A DNA stretch of 64,000 nucleotides from CAYJAD01 sp964370675 (GTDB taxonomy: Bacteria; Desulfobacterota; Desulfovibrionia; Desulfovibrionales; Desulfovibrionaceae). The position numbers were made by a program, and so were the translations under genes. Under the pieces are notes generated by a model. It worked only from the letters and a program-made list of their open reading frames with translations. It did no database searches and was not told the origin of the DNA. Of this stretch, positions 8,901-17,685 are shown one piece after another (within the stretch, counting starts at the first letter, position 1; every line of letters starts with the position of its first letter). Location: NCBI GenBank assembly GCA_964370675.1, contig CAYJKC010000005.1, positions 32,398 through 96,397 on the forward strand, given 5' to 3'.

Positions 8901-10029
8901 TGAAAACGAATGTGTAGCCTTGGTCAATCCCCTTAAAAACATTCTAAAATCTCTAAACATGCCTTTACCAAGTGTAGCTAATGCAGACATTCCATACCAA
9001 GAAGATTGGCTAAACACCCTTGATACCCTGCTCTCACTTGCCCAAAGCGCGTATGAAAATACTAAACTACAAAAACAATATAAAGAGCAATTAAATTCAC
9101 AAGAAGAAGAATTACACGAAGCTAGAACTGCCCTTAGCGATGCCAAAGCCACAGAAGATAGCTTATTACACCTTGCAAAGACAAAAAATATTGATGAATT
9201 TTTACGCCTTGCCAGTGTGCGCGCTGAGCGTCATGACTTATGGCAGCGCAAAGCAGATTTAGAAGAAGCTCTACGCTTTGCCGCAGGTGAAAATAATTTT
9301 GATGATTTTATGCAGTCATTTATTTCCACTGACCAGCATGAACGCGAAGTATTTATAAGCTCCACTCAAAGCAATATTGATAAGCTTAACCAAGAAGATC
9401 AAGAGCAATCCACTACTCTTGCAAGTGTCAGTGCACAACTTAACACCTTAACAACTACTGAAGAGTTAGCACAATTGCGCCAGCAGGAATCAGACTTACA
9501 AGAAAATATTACCCAAACTGCCAATAAATGGGCAAGTTATGCTCTTGCACGGCAATTACTTTTGCAGGCAAAGCAACGCTTTGAGAGTGAGCGCCAACCG
9601 CAAGTTATTCGTATGGCATCAGAAATATTTGCACATATTACTGGCGGTCGCTGGCAAGGCATTACAGCCAAGCTTGATGAAAACTCATTACAAGTTTTTC
9701 CTCCCCATGGAGCACCAGCATCACCACTAAATCTTAGCCGTGGCACACAAGAACAACTCTATCTCTCGCTACGCTTAGCCTACATCAGAAATCATGCAGA
9801 ACATGCCACCGCATTGCCAGTGATTATGGATGATATCTTGGTGAACTTTGACCCTGAAAGAGCTCAGCAAACAGCCAAATCTTTGCTAAGTCTTACAAAA
9901 GGACCAAGAGCACATCAAGTGTTATTCTTTACTTGTCATCCGCATATTGCTGATATGCTACAAACTATTAATCCTGATAGTGAGCGTTTCTTAGTGGAGG
10001 GTGGCAACATTCATCAAGCATCACTATAG
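5947..10029 (+). CDS. YhaN-like SMC/Rad50-type AAA ATPase with mid-protein membrane helices
   Basis: About 1360 residues. Walker A (GKNEAGKST, residues 31-39) is at the N terminus. The C terminus has the ABC signature LNLSRGTQEQLYLSL and Walker B LPVIMDDILVNFD followed by a late His (FFTCHPH). Between lie long Gln/Glu/Ala-rich coiled coils. Two hydrophobic helices interrupt them at about 603-626 and 642-662 (LMGFIILGLGLAGILI; YLVVLTGAAFLAGGL), the hallmark of YhaN rather than SbcC, which has a zinc hook there. GGAGGG (5935-5940) lies six bases before the ATG at 5947. It pairs with the upstream nuclease. The membrane helices imply that the complex is tethered to the inner membrane (inference). 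Confidence 0.88.
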   Translation: MYISSFHIDGFGMLSQVGIEKLPQGLSVFLGKNEAGKSTCLDFFRTMLTGYPAARSKKQHERNYLPLNSTGPAGGFLCLETTQHGLVRLTRKPPKSKDEIILTDAQGQILDLALLDSILSGITRDVYRNVFGFSLNELQVFDSLDSEGVRHALYGASFGMGLRPPSKVLEELENYMDKQFKNRGNNPTLNVAFRNLQQIQTQIDEAQSLCARFDTLTLEKEKLESIIQDIRTQKSNLESLRHTAEKQLGVWRQWDEWRSIEGRLARLETVPETFPEDGPARLKRAQELAQEATRRVNTQQDRCNKLEQSMAALEINSVALEQLTLLQGLSERKTSFRQAQSNLAPQSAALKRSEAALEQYLADLGPDWDCERIRKTDRSLFARGEMEQQATDLQSAEQTHLAAMHALEKANSAVEHANYEHTLAKNNLESLPYPASSLNDTEREQVRRSISHIESAQNTLKEKQAALQSAEQSFQRNLSPLHIRLTDEESQRKTMQRLTTLLEQQDKALSLAEASEKAHKLTREAEQSVEQASEAEEMARARLERARTQSRENSTNSKTDLDARAKAVRALRTMYNNFCAEKERLAELTERINTSIAPAPVKSLALMLMGFIILGLGLAGILIPMYWDITEIQLTPRLIIPLSQWSSYLVVLTGAAFLAGGLPRSGPETKRFELEQKELEARANSMRLRLIDMEGNIQEQCVVAQVQAADNITLDAVELLLEREREQYAANERLSVEISGLDVEFNTMHEKLKQKREALNTVQSEEQQARHRWHDHLRTHHVETIPAPEAATTFFARVEAAILAHSSLHNLREEINQLEQQINEFSLFLTKVSPIANILEKQVQPITMEENQDKNSETEQTAEEIKLEPIPPSIHDILQASVRVLETCREADEMQSERLKAESLVHNAVYNRDQSTKNQADAIAAFSASEQNLESMRTAWVERLQELSMDTQVSPAMLRTALDSMERCLAVELEITGVKEEIQRLENECVALVNPLKNILKSLNMPLPSVANADIPYQEDWLNTLDTLLSLAQSAYENTKLQKQYKEQLNSQEEELHEARTALSDAKATEDSLLHLAKTKNIDEFLRLASVRAERHDLWQRKADLEEALRFAAGENNFDDFMQSFISTDQHEREVFISSTQSNIDKLNQEDQEQSTTLASVSAQLNTLTTTEELAQLRQQESDLQENITQTANKWASYALARQLLLQAKQRFESERQPQVIRMASEIFAHITGGRWQGITAKLDENSLQVFPPHGAPASPLNLSRGTQEQLYLSLRLAYIRNHAEHATALPVIMDDILVNFDPERAQQTAKSLLSLTKGPRAHQVLFFTCHPHIADMLQTINPDSERFLVEGGNIHQASL

Positions 10030-10113
10030 TAATCACAATTGAAATTACTATATTTACTGAAAAGGCTGGCAAACCATACCTCAAACACCACAACAGTTAA
10101 AACTTAAATACAA

Positions 10114-10139
10114 AAAAACCCCGCAAAAGCGGGGTTTTT
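10114..10139. terminator. Bidirectional terminator between yhaN-like gene and cytochrome c3
   Basis: An 11-bp stem, AAAAACCCCGC (10114-10124) with GCGGGGTTTTT (10129-10139), and an AAAA loop. It serves the two convergent genes. Confidence 0.92.
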
Positions 10140-10163
10140 ACATCTGACATCAAGTTATAAAAC

Positions 10164-10556
10164 TTAGGGGTGACACTTTGACTTAGCGCAACCAGTAAGT
10201 TCTTTCTTCTTGGCTGCATCAGCGCCAGCTGCTTTAACGTGACAGCTTACGCAAGTATCAAACTTGGTGCCTTTCTTGGCATGCATGACATAATAAAGAC
10301 TCTTAACGCCTTTCTTTGCTTTAAAGTCATCATGACAACCAGCGGTGCTACATTTACGGAAGTCTTCCTTGCCATCCACAGGATGGTGACAGCTAGCACA
10401 AGTAATTTCTTTGTGAGTGCTGTGATTAAAAATAACGGCTTTTTTACCGTTTTTCATTTCAATACCATCCGCAGGAACTTCGGGTTGTGCTGCTAGTGCA
10501 GGAGCTGCAACAGCCAACACAAATAGAGCAACAATACTCCATACCATTTTCTTCAT
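10164..10556 (-). CDS. Tetraheme cytochrome c3, periplasmic
   Basis: A 130-residue precursor with a signal peptide (MKKMVWSIVALFVLAVAAPALA) leaving a mature protein of about 108 residues. Four heme attachment sites occur in the order typical of class I cytochrome c3: CASCH, CSTAGCH, CVSCH and CAKSKCH. The axial histidine context FNHSTHKEI and the CHHPVDGKEDFRKC segment closely match Desulfovibrio cytochrome c3 as I recall it. It accepts electrons from periplasmic hydrogenases or formate dehydrogenases and passes them to membrane complexes. The start at 10556 is fixed by GAGGAGG (10563-10569) six bases upstream; an earlier in-frame ATG lacks such support. It is single-gene, with its own promoter and terminator. 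Confidence 0.96.
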   Translation of the reverse strand: MKKMVWSIVALFVLAVAAPALAAQPEVPADGIEMKNGKKAVIFNHSTHKEITCASCHHPVDGKEDFRKCSTAGCHDDFKAKKGVKSLYYVMHAKKGTKFDTCVSCHVKAAGADAAKKKELTGCAKSKCHP

Positions 10557-10593
10557 AACGCGCCTCCTCAAACGAATTGTGATAGATGCTTTT

Positions 10594-10622
10594 TAAATAA
10601 CTTGGAAAAAATTTCTTGTCAA
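10594..10622 (-). promoter_or_regulatory. Predicted promoter of cytochrome c3
   Basis: On the minus strand, perfect TTGACA (10622-10617), 17 bases, then TATTTA (10599-10594). The leader to the start codon is about 35 bases and contains the GAGGAGG site. Confidence 0.6.
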
Positions 10623-10732
10623 TAATCTTCACAGCATATGATTTATTCACATGTATTCCAAATCAATCTCAACTATAAAAACACCTGAAATTATACAATA
10701 TATTATTTTAAAATTTTCTTACAATTTATCCT

Positions 10733-11512
10733 TTACCCATTTAATTTCCCACTACTTGACCAGATGCTTTTAGCTACAAATGCAGCCGCGCCAAAGCCAT
10801 TATCAATATTACAAACAGCAATTCCTGGCGCACAAGTGCACAACATAGTTGATAATGCCGCAAGACCACCTTGACCCACGCCATAGCCTACTGAGGTAGG
10901 TACTGCAACTATAGGACAGCGCACAAGACCTGCTAAAACGCTTGGTAGCGCACCTTCCATACCTGCAACCGCAATAATGGCGCGAGCTTCATGCATGGCG
11001 GGTACATGTGCTTTTAACCTATGAAGACCAGCAACTCCCACATCGGCTATGAAACCAGTTTTGATACCCCAAAAGTGCAAAGAACCAAAAGCCTCTAAAG
11101 CTACAGGTCTATCAGCAGCACCGGCGGAAATTACCAAAACATCACCATTACTTGCCCATGGTGGATTTTTTGGAAGCTCTTGCCCAAGGCTAAAAAGACC
11201 ACCATCCACAAGCGCATGCCCTTGAGGGAAATTTTTTAGCAAAAGCTCCATTTGTTGTGCATTTACTCGTGTAGCAAGCACAGCAGCCTTACTTGCTAAG
11301 TTTTGCATGGCGCTAAGCAACTGCAAATCATTTTTGTTTTGAGCAAATACAACCTCACCAAGACCAGTGCGCAAACTACGTTCCATATCAAGAGTCAAAC
11401 CCTGCAAGGTGTCTTCAATAGGTGCAAGCTGCATTTTTGTTAAAGCTTCATCAATGCCTAACTTTCCTGCTACCACCTGTGCAAGTATTATACGCAATTC
11501 ATCTTTATGCAT
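10733..11512 (-). CDS. larB: LarB, nickel pincer cofactor biosynthesis carboxylase
   Basis: A 259-residue protein of the PurE/AIR-carboxylase superfamily. LarB carboxylates nicotinic acid adenine dinucleotide and hydrolyses the anhydride, the first step in making the nickel-pincer nucleotide of lactate racemase and related LarA enzymes. Family features seen are the C-terminal block VISAGAADRPVALEA, AVAGMEGALPSVLAGL, VAVPTSVGYGVGQGG and NIDNGFGAA. The N-terminal about 110 residues are the LarB-specific extension. A second cofactor gene, larE, lies 7 kb away; larA and larC are not in the window. It is encoded alone, with cytochrome c3 downstream on the same strand after 160 bases. Confidence 0.9.
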   Translation of the reverse strand: MHKDELRIILAQVVAGKLGIDEALTKMQLAPIEDTLQGLTLDMERSLRTGLGEVVFAQNKNDLQLLSAMQNLASKAAVLATRVNAQQMELLLKNFPQGHALVDGGLFSLGQELPKNPPWASNGDVLVISAGAADRPVALEAFGSLHFWGIKTGFIADVGVAGLHRLKAHVPAMHEARAIIAVAGMEGALPSVLAGLVRCPIVAVPTSVGYGVGQGGLAALSTMLCTCAPGIAVCNIDNGFGAAAFVAKSIWSSSGKLNG

Positions 11513-11682
11513 AGTTTTCCTTTATAAACACAACGTTAAAAACAATAAAATTTTTATTCTTCATCAATAAATGAAAAGTTTGTCATACAAAACTGCTTTA
11601 ATAAATAAAATATAGCCCATTTACTTTATAAAGAAAAGTGTCACTTGCTATTTTGCCCTTACTAGGTTAAATAGTTACAAGT

Positions 11683-13143
11683 ATGTCTACACGTCGTATA
11701 CTTTTCCTTGCTCCGGCTCATGCTGTCACGCGTGTCTTTCCACAGTTGCGCGATGCCGGATATGAACTTGGCATAGCCGAAAACCTCCAAGGTGCATCTG
11801 CATTTGTGCGTAAATCAGGTCCTGGAGTTATTTTTACTCGCCCATGGTTGCCTGGATATAAAGCTGAAGACCTACTTAGCGTAGGACAAGACGATCCTGA
11901 ATTTCCACCTATTATTATTGTGACAGATAAAGGTAATGCCGAAGAAGCCCAACGCTTTATGGAGCTTGGCGCTACAGACTATTGGCTTGAACCGCTTGAC
12001 TTTGAAAAAATTACTACCGTAGCACGCGCTCCACAACAAGCAACTCAAGCCCCACCTTCATCTACTCTAGGAGGTAAGGCTGCAAGCTTTGCCAGTGGAC
12101 CGCGCATTGTTGGTAACCACCAAGCAGTACAAAAGGTAATGGCCCTTGCACGACAAGTAGCCCCTTCTAAAGCAACGGTACTAATTAATGGTGAATCTGG
12201 CACAGGTAAAGAACTCTTTGCTCGCGCTTTACATATGTGGAGTGACCGTAACAAGGGTCCCTTTGTTGCAGTAAACTGCGCAGCTTTACCAGAGCACCTA
12301 TTAGAAAGTGAATTGTTTGGTCATGAAAAAGGTGCATTTACCGGAGCTATAGCGCGTAAACTAGGTAAGTTTGAACTTGCAAACGGTGGCACCATACTAC
12401 TTGATGAAATATCTGAAATGGATTTGGCATTACAAGCCAAATTATTGCGTGTTTTACAAGAAGGTGAGGTTGATCGTGTTGGTGGCACAGATACAGTGCG
12501 TGTTGACGTGCGAATTCTTGCCACTACCAATAGAGATTTAGAAGATTGGGTTAAAGAAGGTAAGTTTCGCCAAGATTTATTTTTCCGCTTAAATGTTATA
12601 CCTTTACGCTTACCATCGCTACGCGAAAGAGGCGACGATGCCCTTACCCTCGCGAAATTTTTTATTGATTCCTACAGCAAGGATTATGCCCTTAGTAAAG
12701 CCTCTTTATCGCCCCAAGCGGTGGACTGGCTCTTAAACTACGAATTTCCAGGCAATGTGCGAGAATTACAAAATCTTATGGAGCGCGCAGTATTATTAGC
12801 TAATGGTCGCCCCATTGAACCAGGGCACTTCTTACTTGATCCTGATGCATGGCCCATATTTGGCGATGATATAACAAATAATGATGGCGAAATATATGCT
12901 GAGAATTTGTCAAATGCCTCACCCAATGCTGTAGATGAAAATGGTCCAATAGATACTGCTAATCAAGCATTGTTTGGCGACGCAGTCATTCCTTTGCATG
13001 AAATGGAGCGTATAATGATTTTAAAGGGTCTTGAAATAACTTCTGGCAACAGAACGCAAGCCGCAGATTTACTTGGTATATCTGTGCGTACTCTTAGAAA
13101 TAAACTTAATGAGTATAGAGCTATGGGTATTGATGTGGAGTAA
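11683..13143 (+). CDS. Sigma-54-dependent activator with degenerate receiver domain (FlgR/FlrC-like)
   Basis: A 486-residue bacterial enhancer-binding protein. The order is a receiver-like domain (about 1-115), an AAA+ central domain (about 140-375) with Walker A GESGTGKE, the sigma-54 contact loop GAFTGA, Walker B GGTILLDEIS and the R-finger region, then a Fis-type HTH (GNRTQAADLLGISVRTLRNK, about 455-480). The receiver lacks the acidic pair (positions 9-10 are L-A), the phospho-acceptor Asp (R53 in FTRPWLPG) and the conserved Lys (E103 in WLEPLDF), so it cannot be phosphorylated normally. The HTH closely resembles flagellar regulators such as FlrC/FlbD. The target regulon is not visible here; no flagellar gene is adjacent. 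It is separated from the foldase gene by 98 bases. Confidence 0.87.
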   Translation: MSTRRILFLAPAHAVTRVFPQLRDAGYELGIAENLQGASAFVRKSGPGVIFTRPWLPGYKAEDLLSVGQDDPEFPPIIIVTDKGNAEEAQRFMELGATDYWLEPLDFEKITTVARAPQQATQAPPSSTLGGKAASFASGPRIVGNHQAVQKVMALARQVAPSKATVLINGESGTGKELFARALHMWSDRNKGPFVAVNCAALPEHLLESELFGHEKGAFTGAIARKLGKFELANGGTILLDEISEMDLALQAKLLRVLQEGEVDRVGGTDTVRVDVRILATTNRDLEDWVKEGKFRQDLFFRLNVIPLRLPSLRERGDDALTLAKFFIDSYSKDYALSKASLSPQAVDWLLNYEFPGNVRELQNLMERAVLLANGRPIEPGHFLLDPDAWPIFGDDITNNDGEIYAENLSNASPNAVDENGPIDTANQALFGDAVIPLHEMERIMILKGLEITSGNRTQAADLLGISVRTLRNKLNEYRAMGIDVE

Positions 13144-13241
13144 GATTTTTCTTGCCATTAACTCCTTCCTTATATATCCCTCTTTTTGAGTATACTAATT
13201 TTTGAGCAATAATTTAATTACAAATCATATTTGGAGTCAAC

Positions 13242-15167
13242 ATGCTGGAATATATCCGTTCAAATTCCCAGTCCATTGGGGTTAAGTTAGCTTTTGGGTT
13301 AATTATCTTAGTTTTTGTATTTTGGGGTGTGGGCAGTATGCAAAACTCCAATCCAACAACCATTGTTGCATCAGTTAATGACGAACCTATTACTGTGGTC
13401 GCTTTTGAGCAAGCTTACATGCAAGCAAGAGAAAATGTACGTCGCAACAATCCTGCTATTACACCTGAGCAAATGCAACAATTACAAGTACCTCAACAAG
13501 TATTACAACAACTTATCCTCACATCACTTATACAACAAGAAGCTAAGCGCTTAAACATTATAATATCTCCTGCACAGTTACGCAGTGCTATTGAGCAAAT
13601 CCCCAATTTTCATAATGATAAGGGTGTATTTGACCCAGAATTATATAAACGTATCATCACCTCACAACAGCAAAGATTAAGTGACTTTGAAAGTCTCATT
13701 AAAGACCAATTATTAGAAGGCAAATTACGCCAAGATATGACCATTACAGGTGAAGCTTTTGCAGATGAGGTCTCTGCATTTTTCCAATTTACCTATGAAC
13801 AACGTGATGTGGAGTATTTATTCATCCCCATGGAAGATTCAATTAGCGAAGTTCAAGCTCCGGCAGAAGATAGCATTAAAGCCTATTATGAGAGCAATAA
13901 ACCAGCATTTAGTATTCCAGCTACAGCAAGTATTGACTATGTGATTGTTAGCCCAACTGCTATTGTGAGACCTGACAGCATTGGTGCTGAGGAAGTATCA
14001 AAATACTATAATGAAAATAAAGACTCATTTGCCACTGAAGCCAGAGCCAATGTAAGGCATATCTTACTAACACTAGCTCAAGATGCCAGTGCAGAAGAAG
14101 TCAAAAAAGCTACTGATGAAATTAATAATATAGAGAATGAACTTAAAAGCGGTGCAGATTTTGCTGAACTAGCTAAAAAATATTCCCAAGATTCCACCAC
14201 AGCAGAAAATGGCGGCAGCCTAGATTGGATTAAACCCAATGACACAGTAAAGCCATTTAATGATGCAGTTTTTAGCATGAAAAATGGTGAAACATCTGCA
14301 CCCATTCGTACTGAATATGGTCTGCACCTAATTAAAGTAGAAGAAATTGAACAGGCTAGAACTATGGAGCTAGCGGAAGTTGAGGCTGATATTCGTACAG
14401 AACTTGCGCAAGTAAATGGTATGGGCAAATTGCGTGAAGTTCTTGATAGCCTTATTGAAGCCAACATCCTTGGGCATGACCTTAGTGCAGCTGCCAAAAA
14501 GCATAATTTGGAGCTCAAAAACTCTGGTTTACTTCCAGCTTTTGAACTGGAAAAGCTATTAAATATCAAGCCTGAAAACTCAGCACAAATTTTTGCAACA
14601 GCAGCAGGTGTTCCTCTTGATGCAGCCATTAATGCTGAAAATAACAGCTATATTGTTGTGAGAGTTAAAGAAAAAACCGATACATCTACTCGTCCTTTTG
14701 CTGAAGTTAAGGAAGAAATATCTAAAATTTTATTGCAAAATGCTGCCATGGAAAAAGCCATGAGCAAAGCTACAGATCTTCGTAAAAGCCTTGAGACAGA
14801 AACTCCAGCCTCAGTTGCAGAACAAATTAAACTTATTGCCGATGTACAACGTGATGGAGAGCTTGGTCCTCTAGGTCCACAAGCAGACTTAAATGCGGCC
14901 CTTTTTGAGGCAGAAGAAAATAAATGGCTTCCCGTAGTATATAGAGCAAGCATTGATGGAAAAACAGGGGCAATACTAGCACGTGTAGCGCAAATAAAAG
15001 AATCTCAAGATGCCCAATTAAATGCCATGGAACAAATTATTGGCAACGTACTTGGCATGCAACGTAAGGAAAAAATGTTTCAGCTTTTTGTAGCAACACT
15101 TTATGAAAAAGCTCAAATCAAAATATTAAATGAAGCATATTTAAATATGGTTGCTGCTCCACAATAA
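13242..15167 (+). CDS. PpiD/SurA-like peptidyl-prolyl isomerase, membrane-anchored foldase
   Basis: A 641-residue protein. A short cytoplasmic N terminus is followed by one membrane helix (about 12-30, GVKLAFGLIILVFVFWGVGS). A SurA-N-type chaperone domain (about 36-215) comes next, then a parvulin-type PPIase domain (about 265-370, with VRHILLTLAQ, FAELAKKYSQD, GGSLDWI and GLHLIKVE), then a C-terminal chaperone-like half. This is the PpiD architecture: an inner-membrane foldase facing the periplasm that helps newly secreted proteins, here probably including the porin. GGAG precedes the ATG at suitable spacing. glmS follows after 26 bases and may be cotranscribed. Confidence 0.9.
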   Translation: MLEYIRSNSQSIGVKLAFGLIILVFVFWGVGSMQNSNPTTIVASVNDEPITVVAFEQAYMQARENVRRNNPAITPEQMQQLQVPQQVLQQLILTSLIQQEAKRLNIIISPAQLRSAIEQIPNFHNDKGVFDPELYKRIITSQQQRLSDFESLIKDQLLEGKLRQDMTITGEAFADEVSAFFQFTYEQRDVEYLFIPMEDSISEVQAPAEDSIKAYYESNKPAFSIPATASIDYVIVSPTAIVRPDSIGAEEVSKYYNENKDSFATEARANVRHILLTLAQDASAEEVKKATDEINNIENELKSGADFAELAKKYSQDSTTAENGGSLDWIKPNDTVKPFNDAVFSMKNGETSAPIRTEYGLHLIKVEEIEQARTMELAEVEADIRTELAQVNGMGKLREVLDSLIEANILGHDLSAAAKKHNLELKNSGLLPAFELEKLLNIKPENSAQIFATAAGVPLDAAINAENNSYIVVRVKEKTDTSTRPFAEVKEEISKILLQNAAMEKAMSKATDLRKSLETETPASVAEQIKLIADVQRDGELGPLGPQADLNAALFEAEENKWLPVVYRASIDGKTGAILARVAQIKESQDAQLNAMEQIIGNVLGMQRKEKMFQLFVATLYEKAQIKILNEAYLNMVAAPQ

Positions 15168-15193
15168 ATATGCACGGTATTTTGGAGTTTTAA

Positions 15194-17026
15194 ATGTGTG
15201 GTATTATAGGTTATACAGGACATCGACCTGCAGTACCTCTTGTAGTAGAAGGATTGCAACGCCTTGAGTATCGAGGTTATGATTCAGCTGGTCTAGCTTA
15301 TGTTCAAGGCGGTAAAATTTCTACTATTAAAGCTGAAGGTAAGATTGCAGCCTTAGAAAACCTATTGGCAACTAAACCTCCAAGCACCAGTACCGCAGGT
15401 ATGGGTCATACACGCTGGGCTACACATGGCGTTCCTGCCAAACGTAATGCTCACCCTCATAGTGCTAATAGCAAACGGATTTCCATTGTACACAATGGTA
15501 TTATTGAAAATTTTCAAGAACTGAAAGAAGACTTAACAAAAAAAGGTTATATATTTCATTCTGAAACAGACACAGAAGTTCTAGCCAATCTCATTGACGA
15601 AGGCTTAAAAGTTCATGATAATTTACTTGATGCCTTTGCCTTTGCTCTTCGTAAAGCTCATGGGGCTTATGCAGTGTGCCTTATTACCCAAGATGATCCA
15701 AATACCCTTTACGCAGCAAGACTTGCCGCACCATTGATACTTGGTATTGGGACAGGAGAGCATTTTATAGCTTCTGACATTCCTGCCTTTTTGCCCTATA
15801 CACGCGATGTTGTTTTTTTAGAAGATGGTGAAATCGTCACCATTACTGCTAAAAAATGGCAAGTTTTGGACCTCGAAAACTTACAGCCTATCAACAAAAA
15901 AGTTGAACATATTAAATGGGATATGCAAGGTGCTCAAAAAGATGGCTATAAGCATTTTATGCTAAAAGAGATTTTTGAGCAGCCACGCGTACTTCAAGAT
16001 GGCATGGTAGGACGTTTTCAAAATGACATTATTAACCTACCTGAGCTTAAAAATATTCCTATTCCCAAACGTTTGCATATAGTAGCTTGTGGCACATCTT
16101 ATCACTCTGGTTTGTGGTCAAGACATGTTGTTGAATCATTAGCAAAAATTCCTGTCAACGTCGAAATTGCTTCAGAATTTCGCTATAAAGACATACTCTT
16201 AAACCCAGACGATTTAGTGCTTGTCATAAGCCAAAGTGGTGAAACTGCCGATACTTTAGCAGCTTTGCGCATAGCAAAAGAGCATGGTGCGCATGTACTT
16301 GGGCTTTGTAATGTTGTTGGTTCAAGCATAGCTAGAGAAGCCTCAGCTGTTATTTACACCCAAGCTGGACCAGAAATAAGTGTTGCTTCTACTAAAGCCA
16401 TGTGTAGTCAAATGCTTTCCCTAAGCCTTATGGCTTTGTATTGGGCCAAAAGCAAGAAAAGCATAGAAAGTGACACCTGCAAAAATTACATTAAAATTTT
16501 GCAAACCTTGCCAAATATTTTAAAAGACAGCCTGCAAGATATGCGAAGCACAGCCAAGAATCTTGCTACTCGCTATGCTAAAAATAGTAGTTTTTTCTAT
16601 CTTGGGCGTGGACATTGCTTTGCCCTTGCCCTTGAAGGGGCGCTTAAGCTTAAAGAATTATCCTACATACATGCAGAAGGTTATGCTGCTGGCGAAATGA
16701 AACATGGTCCCATAGCCCTAATTGATGAAGAATTTCCAACTTTTGCCTTAGCCCTAGATGATAGTATTTTTGCAAAGGTTAAGTCTAACATTGCAGAGGT
16801 TCAAGCAAGACGTGGCAAAGTTATTGCCTTAATTAATAACGAACGGCATATGGCAGAACTTAATGTAGACGACCATTGGCTCATACCACATGCTCTTGAA
16901 AAAGGTCCTTTTTGTGCCTTTTTAGCCTTACCAGCTTTACAACTTTTTAGCTATGAGATGGCTGAATATCTTGGCACAGACGTTGATCAACCCCGTAATC
17001 TAGCTAAAAGCGTTACCGTGGAATAA
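15194..17026 (+). CDS. glmS: Glutamine--fructose-6-phosphate aminotransferase (isomerizing)
   Basis: A 610-residue GlmS, which makes glucosamine-6-phosphate from fructose-6-phosphate and glutamine, the entry to peptidoglycan and LPS amino sugars. The N-terminal nucleophile Cys2 (MCGIIGYTG) heads the class II glutaminase domain (to about 220, with GHTRWATHG and HNGIIEN). Two SIS isomerase domains follow (ACGTSYHSG, SQSGETADT; LGRGHCFALALEGALKLKE), ending in the conserved LAKSVTVE. GGAG lies eight bases before the start. No glmS ribozyme-like element fits the 26-base gap upstream. hisH follows after 14 bases, so ppiD-glmS-hisH-hisF-larE may be one transcript. Confidence 0.97.
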   Translation: MCGIIGYTGHRPAVPLVVEGLQRLEYRGYDSAGLAYVQGGKISTIKAEGKIAALENLLATKPPSTSTAGMGHTRWATHGVPAKRNAHPHSANSKRISIVHNGIIENFQELKEDLTKKGYIFHSETDTEVLANLIDEGLKVHDNLLDAFAFALRKAHGAYAVCLITQDDPNTLYAARLAAPLILGIGTGEHFIASDIPAFLPYTRDVVFLEDGEIVTITAKKWQVLDLENLQPINKKVEHIKWDMQGAQKDGYKHFMLKEIFEQPRVLQDGMVGRFQNDIINLPELKNIPIPKRLHIVACGTSYHSGLWSRHVVESLAKIPVNVEIASEFRYKDILLNPDDLVLVISQSGETADTLAALRIAKEHGAHVLGLCNVVGSSIAREASAVIYTQAGPEISVASTKAMCSQMLSLSLMALYWAKSKKSIESDTCKNYIKILQTLPNILKDSLQDMRSTAKNLATRYAKNSSFFYLGRGHCFALALEGALKLKELSYIHAEGYAAGEMKHGPIALIDEEFPTFALALDDSIFAKVKSNIAEVQARRGKVIALINNERHMAELNVDDHWLIPHALEKGPFCAFLALPALQLFSYEMAEYLGTDVDQPRNLAKSVTVE

Positions 17027-17040
17027 TTTAAAGGATAAAT

Positions 17041-17685
17041 ATGATAGCCATAGTGGACTATGAAGCTGGAAATCAAACCAGTGTACAACGTGCCCTTAAG
17101 TATTTAAAAATTGAAAGTATTATTACTTCAGATGCAGACCAACTAAGACAAGCCCAAGGCATTATATTTCCTGGTGTTGGTGCTGCAGGTCAGGCCATGC
17201 AGCATTTACAAAATACCGGAATGGATAAATTACTTGCTGAACTGGTAGCTCAAAAAAAACCCTTACTTGGTATCTGCCTAGGGTGCCAAATTTTATTAGA
17301 CAAAAGTGCTGAAAATAATACTAAAACCCTAGGTATCATGTCCGGTTTATGCGAACAGTTTTCAAATAATCTTTGCGAAGAAGATAATACCCCCATTCGA
17401 ATTCCACACATGGGATGGAATAGTTTAATTTATAAGCAAGATTGTTTGCTTTTTAAAGATGTTCCTAAAAACGCTGAATTTTATTTTGTACATAGTTACT
17501 ACGTGCAACCACAAGAGCAATATATTATTGCAAACACTCTCTATGGTTTAGAATTTTGTAGCGTATATGGTCAAGATGGTCTTTGGGCTATTCAATTTCA
17601 CCTTGAAAAAAGCGGTGCACCAGGCTTGAAAATTTTGCAAAACTTCACCAACTATTGCATTACACAAGGAGCAAACCATGCTTAG
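17041..17685 (+). CDS. hisH: Imidazole glycerol phosphate synthase glutaminase subunit HisH
   Basis: A 214-residue class I glutamine amidotransferase that supplies ammonia to HisF in histidine biosynthesis. The nucleophile elbow GICLGCQILL carries the catalytic Cys. The His/Glu pair is in QFHLEKSG, where most homologues have QFHPEKS, so Pro is replaced by Leu; the catalytic residues are kept. The N terminus IAIVDYEAGNQTSVQRAL and FPGVGAAGQAM are standard. Its 3' end overlaps the hisF start (ATG inside the last codons), which suggests coupled translation for the heterodimer. The rest of the pathway is elsewhere; hisI and hisG are 40 kb away in this window. Confidence 0.95.
   Translation: MIAIVDYEAGNQTSVQRALKYLKIESIITSDADQLRQAQGIIFPGVGAAGQAMQHLQNTGMDKLLAELVAQKKPLLGICLGCQILLDKSAENNTKTLGIMSGLCEQFSNNLCEEDNTPIRIPHMGWNSLIYKQDCLLFKDVPKNAEFYFVHSYYVQPQEQYIIANTLYGLEFCSVYGQDGLWAIQFHLEKSGAPGLKILQNFTNYCITQGANHA

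Noticed and set aside
10239..10496. Plus-strand frame antisense to cytochrome c3
   Set aside because: It is the complement of a clear four-heme coding sequence.
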